DNA of 64,000 bases from an uncultured bacterium (GTDB lineage: Bacteria; Planctomycetota; Phycisphaerae; Phycisphaerales; UBA1924). Shown one piece after another: positions 55,615 through 64,000 of this stretch. Location: positions 1 through 64,000 of the forward strand of contig CAILKP010000137.1 of NCBI GenBank assembly GCA_903834785.1. Reading direction: 5' to 3'. A program made the position numbers and the translations under genes. Every line of letters begins with the position of its first letter. Positions within the stretch are counted from its first letter, which is position 1. The notes under the pieces are model-generated. The model saw only the letters and a program-made list of their open reading frames with translations, was not told where the DNA came from and did no database searches.

Positions 55615-56925
55615 GTGAACCTCTCCCGCCTCAACCCGCTGCGTGATGCCGTCCGGCCCAAGGACACCTTCGTCTGGGGCCTCTTTGAGACGGCCAACCA
55701 CTCCTTCACCCTGCTGATCATCACCCTGCTGTTCCCCATCTACTTCCGTGAGGTTGTCGTGGGCGATGCTGCCCAGGGCAAGTCGCAGTGGGGGATCATC
55801 TACGGGATTTCCTCGGCCATCATCGTCCTGCTCTCGCCCATCGTCGGTGCCATCGCCGATGCCCGCGGCATCAAACGCCAGTTGCTGGCCGTCACCGCCA
55901 TCGGCTGCATCCTGGCCACCGGCGGCCTGGTCTTCGTCCACCGCGGCCACGTCTTTGAGACCGCCGTGCTCTTTGTCATCGGCAACGTCTGCTTCGTGCT
56001 CGGTGAGAACCTCATCGCCAGCTTCCTGCCCCAGCTGTCCAACTCATCCAACGTCGGTCGAATCAGCGCGCTGGGCTGGGCCATGGGTTACGGCGGCGGT
56101 GTCATCGTCCTCATGCTCACCGGCGGCATCATCTTCGCCATGGGCCTGAAGAACGTCGCCCAGTGGCAACCCCTGTTCGGCCTGGCCGCAGGCTGGTTCC
56201 TGATCTTCAGCATTCCCACGCTGCTCTATCTGCGTGATACCGACCCGCCCGGTGACCCCCAGCGCAAGCTCAACTTGCTGACCTGCGGCTTCACGCGTCT
56301 CGGCGAAACGCTCAAGCAGAGTGCCCGCTTCAAGGTCCTGGGCCGTTTCCTGGCCGTCTTCCTGCTCTACTCCACCGTCGTGCAGACCATCATCGTCTTC
56401 GGCGGCCAGATCGCCCAGGACTACGGCTTCAAGCAGCTGGACCTGGTCCTGTTCGTGCTCCAACTCACGTTTACCACGCTCGTCGGTGCGCTGATCACCG
56501 GCGTGCTGCAGGATCGCATCGGCTCGGTCCGCACCATCATGATCGCTCTGGCCGTGTGGCTGGTCACCTGCATCGGCATGGCCATGCTGCCCGAGAAGGA
56601 CGGTCCGCAGTGGGCCGTCTGGGTGCTCGGCAACGGTCTGGGCCTGGGCATGGGCATGATCGGCACCTCCAGCCGCGCCACCGTCGGGCTGTTCACGCCC
56701 CAGGACAAAACCGCCGAGTTCTTCGGCCTCTGGGGGCTGACGCTCAAGCTCGCCGGCTTCCTGGGCCCGCCCATCTTCGGCCTTTTGGCCGCCCAGTTCG
56801 GCAACCGCATCGGCTTCATCACCCTCTCGTGCGTCTGCGTGATCTCCGCAGTCCTGCTCGTCTGGCTCATTGACGAGAAGGCCGGTCTTGCCGCAGCCCG
56901 ACAGGAACCTGCCCGCTCGGCCTGA
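55615..56925 (+). CDS. MFS transporter, UMF1-type
   Basis: 436 residues from GTG 55615 (other in-frame starts reach back to 55468). It has twelve hydrophobic segments. UMF1-like features: DTFVWGLFETANHSFTLLII near the N-terminus, LLSPIVGAIADARGIKRQLL (MFS loop 2-3), and FLPQLSNSSNVGRISALGWAMGYGGG. Members of this group (yeast Atg22, bacterial UMF1) are thought to export amino acids or related solutes; substrate here unknown. TACCGT lies 8 nt upstream of the GTG, without a Shine-Dalgarno site. Divergent from the coiled-coil gene. Confidence 0.88.
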   Translation: MNLSRLNPLRDAVRPKDTFVWGLFETANHSFTLLIITLLFPIYFREVVVGDAAQGKSQWGIIYGISSAIIVLLSPIVGAIADARGIKRQLLAVTAIGCILATGGLVFVHRGHVFETAVLFVIGNVCFVLGENLIASFLPQLSNSSNVGRISALGWAMGYGGGVIVLMLTGGIIFAMGLKNVAQWQPLFGLAAGWFLIFSIPTLLYLRDTDPPGDPQRKLNLLTCGFTRLGETLKQSARFKVLGRFLAVFLLYSTVVQTIIVFGGQIAQDYGFKQLDLVLFVLQLTFTTLVGALITGVLQDRIGSVRTIMIALAVWLVTCIGMAMLPEKDGPQWAVWVLGNGLGLGMGMIGTSSRATVGLFTPQDKTAEFFGLWGLTLKLAGFLGPPIFGLLAAQFGNRIGFITLSCVCVISAVLLVWLIDEKAGLAAARQEPARSA

Positions 56926-56954
56926 ACCGTCGGCACACCCCTTTCACCACCGGC

Positions 56955-58730
56955 TCATCGCGGGCTCAAGATCCGCGCCAGCGTCGCCTTCTCATGCCCG
57001 CTGCCGCGCACGGCCAGCCACGCCGCCTGCATCCGCACCGGCAGCGTCAGCTGCCCGTCGCCCTCACCGAGTGCCAAGGCCGCCAGCCGCGCCGCCGACG
57101 GCCGCGGCCGCCCCTGGATCGGATGCCGCGCCTCAACCAGCACGCACAACTCCGCCAGAATGTCACTCGGCCGCAGTGTTCCAGCCGCCGCCATGGCCAC
57201 GCCCGAGGCCTCGGGATTCGAGCTCGCCAGTGCACCGAGCAGCAGTGCAGCCGTGTGCAGCCGCTGCCCCTGGCCTTGTCCGGTCAGCAGTGCCGCCGTT
57301 CGCGCGGGGTCAGCATCGGTCAGCATTCTCGCCGCGATCGCCGCCGGCTCGATCAGATCCGCCTGATCCAGCCTCAGCACCATGCCCAAAATGCCCTCCC
57401 GCACCGCCTGGGCTTCCTGAAACGGCCGCTGTGCCGCCCACGCCAGTGCCCACCGTGCCACAGCCAGGGCCGTCGCCGGCGGCACCGTGTCGTCCACCGC
57501 CGCCAGCAGCCGCTCCACCGCCTTCACGCTCCCCGCGGCACCCGTGGAAAGCTGCTGCATGACTTCCATAGTCGCGTTGCACAGCCCGGCCTCGCGGCCG
57601 GCGGCCACCTGCTTGCCCAATACCTCCCACTGGCTGTCATCCAGCCGCAGCGGCTCGGTCAGTGCCGCCTCCAGCAGCCACACCGCAAGCTCTCCCCGCG
57701 TGCCGGCGGGCACACCATCACCGCTGGCCATTCGCCGGGCCACGCCCACCACCGCGTTGCGAACCGCTACCGAGCGTGAGCCGCTGCGTGCCGCCCCCGC
57801 CACCGCCGCCTCCGCCAGTGTCGGGCTGATGCCCGGCTGCGCCGCCAGAATCAGGCACCAGTCGCCCAGCAGGTTCATCTTCGCCGAGCCGATCAGCCCC
57901 ACAAGGCCCCGGGCGGGGCCCTCATACCGCGTCGTTGCCAGCTTCGGTGTCAGCCGGCTCAGTCGCTCCAGCCCCGTCGCCTCACCTTGCTGGGCCAGCA
58001 CCGCCGCCGCGGCAGCCGCCAGACCCACATCCTGTGATTCGGCCAACTGGCGCAGCAACGGGGTCGCGGCGGCAACACCCTTGGCCGTCGGCAGCACTGG
58101 CACAACATCAGGCCGTCGCGGAGCACCGACGCCGTTGCCGGGCGTCGCCTCCGTCGCCGGCGTCACGGACTGCGCATCGTCACGTCCGCTGAGGTATGCC
58201 GCGACCAGAATCGTCGAACGCTCGCCCAGATCCGGCCAGTGGGCGATTTCCAGCAGCTGTTCGAGGCTGATCAGATCGCGCTCGATGCATCGCACCAGCA
58301 CCCCCGCCCGCTGCAGGTCGTCGCTGAGGTGCCTTAGCAGCAGGCCGTCAACCCCTCGCTGGGGCTCCAGGGTCGCCAGGGCCACCGTCGCGTTACCCCG
58401 ATCTTCCATCGGCCCCGTGCAGGCCAAAAGCGAGAACAAGGGCTGCAGCGACGGGTCCCGCAGCCGGGCCAGCCCCAGCAGCGTGTCGGCCCGCGTCTCC
58501 CGGGCCGGGGCATGCAATCCGTCAATGAGCAGCCGCGTCAGCCGGGCAAGCACCTCCGGCGGCAGTCGCTCGCTTTCCGGGCCGGTCAGAGCGGGTCCCG
58601 TCGCGGCGGCAGGAATCGCGGGGGCCGGTGCCCCACCCCATGTGGTTACCGCCGGGCCGGCAACCATCAGGGTCAGACCGGCCGCGGTCAAGGCCCTCCC
58701 GTGCGTCAGAATCGAAGGTGCAGGGTTCAA
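56955..58730 (-). CDS. Secreted HEAT-like helical repeat protein of unknown function
   Basis: 591 residues from TTG 58730 (GGTGA a few nt upstream). A signal-like N-terminus (RALTAAGLTLMVAGPAVTTW) is followed by Ala/Leu-rich helical pairs through the whole length, e.g. RADTLLGLARLRDPSLQPLF and DRGNATVALATLEPQRG, as in HEAT/armadillo solenoids. No catalytic motif. Such solenoids usually serve as protein-binding scaffolds. The base composition resembles its neighbours. It is convergent with the UMF1 gene 29 nt away and divergent from the dockerin-tailed gene. Confidence 0.7.
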   Translation of the reverse strand: MNPAPSILTHGRALTAAGLTLMVAGPAVTTWGGAPAPAIPAAATGPALTGPESERLPPEVLARLTRLLIDGLHAPARETRADTLLGLARLRDPSLQPLFSLLACTGPMEDRGNATVALATLEPQRGVDGLLLRHLSDDLQRAGVLVRCIERDLISLEQLLEIAHWPDLGERSTILVAAYLSGRDDAQSVTPATEATPGNGVGAPRRPDVVPVLPTAKGVAAATPLLRQLAESQDVGLAAAAAAVLAQQGEATGLERLSRLTPKLATTRYEGPARGLVGLIGSAKMNLLGDWCLILAAQPGISPTLAEAAVAGAARSGSRSVAVRNAVVGVARRMASGDGVPAGTRGELAVWLLEAALTEPLRLDDSQWEVLGKQVAAGREAGLCNATMEVMQQLSTGAAGSVKAVERLLAAVDDTVPPATALAVARWALAWAAQRPFQEAQAVREGILGMVLRLDQADLIEPAAIAARMLTDADPARTAALLTGQGQGQRLHTAALLLGALASSNPEASGVAMAAAGTLRPSDILAELCVLVEARHPIQGRPRPSAARLAALALGEGDGQLTLPVRMQAAWLAVRGSGHEKATLARILSPR

Positions 58731-58898
58731 ATTGTCACCAGTTTCACAAAGTGCCTTGCCAAAGCCCGAACGTCGGGTAGATTAGAGCCCATCGGCAAAG
58801 GTTGTAGGACGTCCCCCGCGATTCTGTTCGGGTGGGCGAGTTCGCCGATCTCACAATCGCTCGTAGGTACCCAATTCTTGTTTGCTCGGAGCCACCGC

Positions 58899-60509
58899 AT
58901 GCCACGAATGTCCCGCTTCTCCCTCGTCAAGCCCGCCGCGACGCTGGCTGCCATCGCCGGAACCGTGGCCGTCAGCGCCATGCTTCTGGCCGATGACCCC
59001 ACACCGCAGGCCACCAACGGAATGGACCTGTCGGTCTCGGCCGTGAGCGCGACCACCGGCGGTTCGCCGTCGTTCACCGTGCACACCACAGGCGTCGCTG
59101 CAGGCATGTTCGGCCTGACCATGGGCACGACCAGTTGCAACGTCGGCAACGTGTACGTGCCGTTCCAGGCCGCCATGCAGTTCAACCACCCTTACATCGT
59201 GCAGAACGTCTATCGCACAACGGCCGACGGACGCCTTGAGCATCTCGCGGCCTCATGGATCAAGCATGCCTTCAGCTCCGCCTCCACGAGCCAGGCTGCA
59301 GTCGCCGGTCCCAACGGCCAGCCCGCCTGCGGCACTGGCTCCTGTGACGGCATCGGCGGCACCCGCATGGGCTTTAACTGTGCCGACACCTACGGCGCAG
59401 GTCTCAACGCCAGCACCTACTACCTCGGCCCGCGCAGCGAGCTCAAGAGCAACGATATCGGCTTCACCGCTGCCGGCACGCTGCCGGCAGGCCGCACCTG
59501 GTTGGGCTGGAACCCGCGCGGCGCGTTCTTTGACAACTACACCACCGTCTCCGGTCAGGACCAGCGGGCCACCGCGGGCCAGAACGACGGCGCCCGCACC
59601 TACACGACCGGATCGACAAGCACCCCGTGGAAGTTCTGCTACCTCCGCGATGATGAGATCAACACCGCCGCGCTGGGCACCACCGGCCGCATCTTTATGG
59701 AGGCGTACTACGTCGTCAACGGCGATGTCGCCAAGCTCAACAACCACGCCTGGCGCCGCTACCGCGTGACAGGGACTCGCACATTTGCCATGGATGGCCC
59801 CCACACCTTCGGCCCCGTGCTTTTGAGCTGGGGTGACCAGCAGCAACTGGCCCAGCCCACCACCGGTGGCTCGGTCTACGTCTCGTCCCGCGTCGTCCCC
59901 GCCGGTACCAACTCCTGGCGGTACGAGTACAACGTCTACAACCTCGACTACGACAAGGAAATCGCGGGCCTGCAGTTCTCCACGCTCGCGGTCGCCGTCA
60001 AGGAAGGCGTCTCCTTCCGCCAGCCGCGGCAGACCACCCCCGCAGTCTTCCCCGCCGCGGCGTACGACAACCAGAACTGGGTATCCTCGCTCAGCGCCGC
60101 CGGTGATCAGGTCGTGTTCTCCCCCGTAGCCAACCCGGTTGACGGCCAGGGCAACGCACTCCAGCGCAACACCATCCGCTGGGGCACCATGTACACCTTC
60201 CATTACACCTCCAACCTCCCGCCGCGGAGCACTGGCGTTGTCACCATCACCGGCCGTGCCGACCGCCCCGGTGATGTCAGCGAGATGTTCGCTAACGTCT
60301 CCGTGCCCCGCAGCCCGGCCGATGTCATCGGTGCCGGCGGCACCGCGCCCGACGGCACGGTCGACGGTGATGATTTCATCACCTTCATCAACGCCTTCGC
60401 CGCCGGCCTGCCCGCGGCCGACATCGCCGCCGGCGGTGACATCGGTGCGGACGGCACGGTCGACGGCAACGATTTCATCATGTTCATCAACTGGTTCTCG
60501 CTGTCCTGA
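58899..60509 (+). CDS. Secreted protein with C-terminal dockerin-like repeats
   Basis: 536 residues from ATG 58899, which has GGAG 7 nt upstream and opens a signal peptide (RFSLVKPAATLAAIAGTVAV, cleaved near LLAD). Residues ~35-470 form an extended, Ser/Thr/Gly-rich beta domain without a known motif. The last ~60 residues carry two dockerin/EF-hand-like repeats, APDGTVDGDDFITFINAF and DGTVDGNDFIMFINWF, ending in FSLS. The tail is the same type as in the 49163-51448 protein, so both are probably sorted or anchored alike. Function unknown. A terminator follows 34 nt after the stop. Confidence 0.8.
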   Translation: MPRMSRFSLVKPAATLAAIAGTVAVSAMLLADDPTPQATNGMDLSVSAVSATTGGSPSFTVHTTGVAAGMFGLTMGTTSCNVGNVYVPFQAAMQFNHPYIVQNVYRTTADGRLEHLAASWIKHAFSSASTSQAAVAGPNGQPACGTGSCDGIGGTRMGFNCADTYGAGLNASTYYLGPRSELKSNDIGFTAAGTLPAGRTWLGWNPRGAFFDNYTTVSGQDQRATAGQNDGARTYTTGSTSTPWKFCYLRDDEINTAALGTTGRIFMEAYYVVNGDVAKLNNHAWRRYRVTGTRTFAMDGPHTFGPVLLSWGDQQQLAQPTTGGSVYVSSRVVPAGTNSWRYEYNVYNLDYDKEIAGLQFSTLAVAVKEGVSFRQPRQTTPAVFPAAAYDNQNWVSSLSAAGDQVVFSPVANPVDGQGNALQRNTIRWGTMYTFHYTSNLPPRSTGVVTITGRADRPGDVSEMFANVSVPRSPADVIGAGGTAPDGTVDGDDFITFINAFAAGLPAADIAAGGDIGADGTVDGNDFIMFINWFSLS

Positions 60510-60543
60510 TTCGCCCGCATCGCTCTGATTGCTAACTCCTCCC

Positions 60544-60582
60544 GGCCCGCTGTGTCCTGACCGATACCGCGGGCCTTTTTCT
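60544..60582 (+). terminator. Intrinsic terminator after the dockerin-tailed gene
   Basis: 7-bp stem GGCCCGC (60544-60550) with GCGGGCC (60569-60575), an 18-nt loop, then TTTTTCTT. Confidence 0.7.
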
Positions 60583-60654
60583 TCCGGCGTTTGAGCCGCG
60601 GCCAACACCGCGACGCGTCGGACCGTTTCACGCCCGCTCTGGAGTGTCCTTTCC

Positions 60655-61302
60655 ATGCAGTCGTCAACTTCGCTCGCCGCCTCTCTTGGTCTCCTGGCAC
60701 TGCTCGGCACAGCCGCCGTTGCCGTCTTCGCCCAGCCCGCCGGTTCGGACAAGCCCGCCGCCAGCCAGCCCGCGGCCAAAGCGCCCGCCAAGCCCGAAGA
60801 TGACCCCATGCATCAGGCGTGGATGAAGTCAATCAGCCCCGGCTCGCAACACAAGCTGATGGCCGCGATGGCCGGCAACTGGACCGTGGCCAGCAAGTTC
60901 TACTTTGCCCCGGGTGCTCCGGCCTCCGAAGGCACCGGAACCATGGTCCAGACCATGGTCCTGGGTGACCGCTACCTCCGGCAGGAGTACAAGGGCAACT
61001 CGCCCATGGGCCCGGTCGAAGGGCTCGGCATGATGGGCTACGACAACAACTCAGGCAAGTGGGTCGGCTCCTGGGCCGACACCTGGGGCACCGGCCTGCT
61101 CAGCAGCACGGGCACCTACGACGATAAGTCACGCACGTGGACCATGGCCGGCGAGATGGCCATCCCCGGCGGCGCGGCATCCAAGACCCGCCACGTCATG
61201 ACCTTCAAGGATGCCGACACCATCATCTTCCGGATGTACAGCAGCCTGCCCGGCCAGCCCGAGCAGCTCGCCGCCGAGATCACCTACACGAGATCAAAGT
61301 AA
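60655..61302 (+). CDS. Secreted DUF1579-like protein
   Basis: 215 residues. Signal peptide to about VFAQ (~27), a Pro/Ala/Lys linker (28-50), then a DUF1579-type beta domain: AMAGNWTVASKFYF, LGDRYLRQEYKGNSPMGPVEG, GLGMMGYDNNSGKWVGSWAD, TYDDKSRTWTMAGE. These proteins are small lipocalin-like beta barrels of unknown role. GGAG lies 10 nt upstream of ATG 60655. It is convergent with the hybrid kinase gene only 13 nt away. Confidence 0.83.
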   Translation: MQSSTSLAASLGLLALLGTAAVAVFAQPAGSDKPAASQPAAKAPAKPEDDPMHQAWMKSISPGSQHKLMAAMAGNWTVASKFYFAPGAPASEGTGTMVQTMVLGDRYLRQEYKGNSPMGPVEGLGMMGYDNNSGKWVGSWADTWGTGLLSSTGTYDDKSRTWTMAGEMAIPGGAASKTRHVMTFKDADTIIFRMYSSLPGQPEQLAAEITYTRSK

Positions 61303-61315
61303 CCGGCCTGCCGCC

Positions 61316-64000
61316 TCAGCCGCCAGCCGCGGCCGCGTCACACCCCGCCACGTTCTCGGTGTGTCGACACTGCACGACGCACATCTCAATCAGTGCCACC
61401 CGGTCCACCGGCTTGGTGGCGTATTTGCTGCACCCCGCCTGAATGCACTTTTCTCTGTCGCCGCTCATCGCGTGCGCCGTCAGTGCAATCACCGGCGTGG
61501 TCAGCCCCTGCCGCCGCAGTTCTGCTACCGCGGTGTACCCGTCCATCACCGGCATCTGCATGTCCATCAGGATCAGGTCGAAGGCCGGTCCGGCGGCGAC
61601 CATCTCCAGCGCCTGCTTGCCATGCTCGGCGATCATTACATCCGCTCCCGCCCGCTTGAGGTGAAATCCGATCAGCCGCTGGTTGTCGACCCCGTCATCA
61701 ACCAGCAGGATGCGCCGCCCGGCCAGTGGTGCCCCAGCCGCGACGGTGCCGACCGTCGCCGGCCTCGCCGGCTCGCCAGCCACCACGCCCGCTGCGGCAA
61801 GGTTCGGCGTCGCCGCGGTGTCCGCATCGGCCCGCGCCGCGGCAATCCGCAGACTGAACCTGCTGCCCACCCCGGGTGATGACGTCACCGTGACGTCACC
61901 GCCGAGCAACTGTGCCAGCCGCCGGCTGATCCGCAGCCCCAGCCCCGTCCCTCCGAATCGCCGCGTCGTCGAGGTGTCCGCTTGCGTGAACGCACCGAAC
62001 AGCCGTCCCACCTGCTTGGGCGACATCCCGATGCCGGTGTCAGTCACGTCGATGACCAGTTCCCGTCCGCCGATCGACTCGACGGCATAGCCGCTGATTG
62101 TCACACTCCCGTGCTCCGTGAACTTGATCGCATTGCCGACCAGGTTCATCACGATCTGCCGGAGCCGGACAGGGTCCGTCCGCACCGTCGTCGCCACCGA
62201 GTCGTGCAGGTTGGTCTTCAGTTCAATCCCGTGCTCGCTTGCCCGGGGCGTCAGCAGCGTGGCGACCTGCTGGATCACCGCCAGCGGCGACACCGCACGG
62301 GGCTCCAGCGTCATCTTGCCCGCCTCGATCGTGGAGATGTCCAGGATGTCGTTGATGATCGCCAGCAGGTGCTCGCCGTTCCGCCGGATCGTCGACACCG
62401 TTCGCTCCCGCCACGGCGCATCGGCCGGCAGCGATTCGTCGGCCAGCAGTTCGGTGTACCCCAGAATCGCCGTCATCGGAGTGCGGATCTCGTGGCTCAT
62501 GTTGGCCAGGAACTCGCTCTTGGCCATGCTCGCCGCCTCGGCCTGCTCGCGGGTGTGGCGCAGCGTCGCGACCAGTTTCATGTGCTCGTCAATGTCCACG
62601 TGCACGCCCGTCATGCGCAGCGGCTTTCCCTGGGCATCCCGGTCGCTGACCTCGCCGATATCCAGGATCCACTTGTACTCCCCGTTCTTGCACTTCAGCC
62701 GGTGCGGGCACCGGTACTCCACCGCCTGGTCGGCTTGGTGCGTCCTGATCGCCGCCGTTGCCCGCTCCAGATCCTCCGGATGGCACAGCCGCGACCAGGT
62801 CTCCAGCGCAGTCGGCAACTCGCCCAGGCCATAGCCAAGCATCGTGAACCACTCGTCGGAGAAGTACGTCGTGTTGGTCGTCAGGTCCCAGTCCCACAGC
62901 CCGACGCCCGAGGAGGCCAGCGCCAGCTTCAGCCGCTGCTCGCTCAGCCGCCGCGCATCCTCCGCCGCCTGCCGCTCGGCGCGTGCCCGCACCGAGTCCA
63001 GCATCGCCGCCGTCGCCGACAGCAGCGGAGCAAGCCGCTCCTGCCAGTCCGGTGTGTACCCGCTGGCGCGGTCCGCCAGTCCCACCATTCCGATGAGCCG
63101 CGCGCCCAGCTTCAGAGGAAGCCCGAGAAAGTGATGCAGCGGCGGATGTCCTTGCGGACGCATCTTGCTTTCCGGTCGTCCCTCGACCTGATTCTCCAGA
63201 ACCATGTCCCCGCCCGTGCACACGCGACCAAACAGATTTTCCATCGCCCGGAACTCGCCATTGGCGGGCATCGCACGCTGAAAGAACGCGTGCTCCTCTG
63301 AGTTCCGGTCCCTCGCCCCGACCGCAAAGCACCGCAGCACCGTTCCGCCACCGGCTTCCCGCTCGATCTCACCGAGGAACCCGTACCGGCTCTCCGTCAG
63401 GTTCAGGAACTCCTGCTGCACCAGTTCGAAGATGGTCCGCACATCCACGTTGCTGATAAACGCGTGCTGTGCATCCTGCACCGCTTTGTTGATCCGCGTC
63501 TGCTCCGCCAGCCGCTCCTGCATCGTCGCCAGTTCGGTCACGTCCAGAAGTGTCCCGTCGATCACACCCTCACCGCTGATCACTCCGCTGTCCTGCACCA
63601 GACGGATCGTCCCGTCTGGACGCACAATCCGATACCGAACGCTGAAGCTGCCGTGCGCCGCCAGACTGCCCGAGTCCGTTGCCAGCCGGTCCGCCGCCAG
63701 CTTCCAATCCTCCGTGTGAACGCACCCCAGCAGGATCTCCAGCGACTTGCCGACAAACCAGCCCGCCGCACGCCCCGTCACCCGCTCGACGCTCCCGGAG
63801 ATTTGCAGGATGGTGCGGCTCTGATCCGCCCGCGCCCGGTACACCACCGTCGCCAGTCCGCCGCAACCGTGCGATACCTCCACCGCCGCTGCATCCGCAC
63901 GCTTGATCGAGTCCACGCCAAACGGGCTCGGCACTGGCCCGCCGCCAGGAAAGCCGACCCACGGTCCCGCCGCATGGTGCGTCGTGCGCCCGTGAGGCGG
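61316..64000 (-). CDS. Hybrid sensor histidine kinase (PAS-GAF-PAS-HisKA-HATPase-REC), 5' end beyond window
   Basis: The frame is open from 64000 to the stop at 61316; GTG 63934 gives 872 residues but the true start may lie outside. Order: PAS-like (~20-135), a GAF domain (~155-320: FELVQQEFLNLTESRYGFLGE, FLGLPLKLGARLIGMVGLAD), a PAS domain (~345-455: SSGVGLWDWDLTTNTTYFSD), HisKA with EFLANMSHEIRTPMTAILGY (phospho-His), HATPase with LRQIVMNLVGNAIKFTEHG and GTGLGLRISRRLAQLLGG, and a REC domain near the end (ILLVDDGVDNQRLIG, DLILMDMQMPVMDGYTA, YATKPV). No HPt domain is visible. It has no TM segment in the visible part, so it is probably cytoplasmic. Confidence 0.92.
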   Translation of the reverse strand, partial: PPHGRTTHHAAGPWVGFPGGGPVPSPFGVDSIKRADAAAVEVSHGCGGLATVVYRARADQSRTILQISGSVERVTGRAAGWFVGKSLEILLGCVHTEDWKLAADRLATDSGSLAAHGSFSVRYRIVRPDGTIRLVQDSGVISGEGVIDGTLLDVTELATMQERLAEQTRINKAVQDAQHAFISNVDVRTIFELVQQEFLNLTESRYGFLGEIEREAGGGTVLRCFAVGARDRNSEEHAFFQRAMPANGEFRAMENLFGRVCTGGDMVLENQVEGRPESKMRPQGHPPLHHFLGLPLKLGARLIGMVGLADRASGYTPDWQERLAPLLSATAAMLDSVRARAERQAAEDARRLSEQRLKLALASSGVGLWDWDLTTNTTYFSDEWFTMLGYGLGELPTALETWSRLCHPEDLERATAAIRTHQADQAVEYRCPHRLKCKNGEYKWILDIGEVSDRDAQGKPLRMTGVHVDIDEHMKLVATLRHTREQAEAASMAKSEFLANMSHEIRTPMTAILGYTELLADESLPADAPWRERTVSTIRRNGEHLLAIINDILDISTIEAGKMTLEPRAVSPLAVIQQVATLLTPRASEHGIELKTNLHDSVATTVRTDPVRLRQIVMNLVGNAIKFTEHGSVTISGYAVESIGGRELVIDVTDTGIGMSPKQVGRLFGAFTQADTSTTRRFGGTGLGLRISRRLAQLLGGDVTVTSSPGVGSRFSLRIAAARADADTAATPNLAAAGVVAGEPARPATVGTVAAGAPLAGRRILLVDDGVDNQRLIGFHLKRAGADVMIAEHGKQALEMVAAGPAFDLILMDMQMPVMDGYTAVAELRRQGLTTPVIALTAHAMSGDREKCIQAGCSKYATKPVDRVALIEMCVVQCRHTENVAGCDAAAAGG

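Overview
The window looks like a chromosomal segment of a high-GC Planctomycetota bacterium, most likely class Phycisphaerae. The main clue is two large secreted proteins (49163-51448 and 58899-60509) ending in paired, dockerin/EF-hand-like repeats of the form DGTVDGxDFIxFINxF, a C-terminal signature I associate with Phycisphaerales. Supporting signs are the high GC, a GroEL duplication, a PDZ-HEAT-acetylesterase fusion protein and many PAS-type sensor kinases. The taxonomic call is inference: there is no rRNA gene here, and I found no tRNA, CRISPR array, insertion sequence, phage gene or replication origin.

Layout. 1-8.2 kb: the 3' part of a secretin, a secreted FKBP isomerase and a 1202-residue PDZ/HEAT/SGNH esterase. 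8.5 kb: a solitary nuoA on the minus strand. 9.5-15.9 kb: a protein-folding cluster, groEL1-groES-groEL2-dnaJ-grpE, followed by a PTPS-III type pterin enzyme. 16-18.3 kb: ppk1. 18.4-21.1 kb (minus): a fasciclin protein, an ECF sigma factor and an RskA-type anti-sigma factor, matching the Mycobacterium SigK/RskA/MPT70 arrangement. 21.6-32 kb (plus): ftsY, a glycine-rich membrane protein coupled to a SpoIIE/RsbU phosphatase, an alpha/beta hydrolase, homoserine dehydrogenase, a tRNA-dihydrouridine synthase with a large insert, a GT9-like glycosyltransferase and a CPBP membrane protease. 32-37.4 kb: two small unknown genes, a secreted proline-rich protein, and a HisKA_2 sensor kinase overlapping an ANTAR response regulator. 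37.4-49 kb: a nucleoside transporter, prfA, an ABC-2 exporter pair, 3-hydroxyacyl-CoA dehydrogenase, a His-rich metal P-type ATPase and recQ. 49-64 kb: mostly envelope and secreted proteins (beta-propeller-like protein, cyclophilin, PstS-like binding protein coupled to an unknown coiled-coil membrane protein, UMF1-type MFS transporter, HEAT-like protein, dockerin-tailed protein, DUF1579 protein) and a large hybrid histidine kinase running off the right edge.

Regulatory structure. At least eleven starts that lack a Shine-Dalgarno sequence have a TANNNT (-10-like) hexamer only 5-8 nt upstream of the start codon, which predicts leaderless mRNAs. Genes with good Shine-Dalgarno sites do not show this. 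Several strong intrinsic terminators are visible. One ends a single base before the start codon of the kinase that partners the ANTAR (RNA-binding antiterminator) regulator, suggesting autoregulation by antitermination. I consider this kinase/terminator/ANTAR unit, the fasciclin-sigma-anti-sigma trio, the atypical second GroEL and the leaderless promoter rule the most rewarding parts of the window.

Limits: everything is read by eye from sequence. Family names rest on recognised motifs, not on searches. Start codons are given as best judgement, with alternatives noted.
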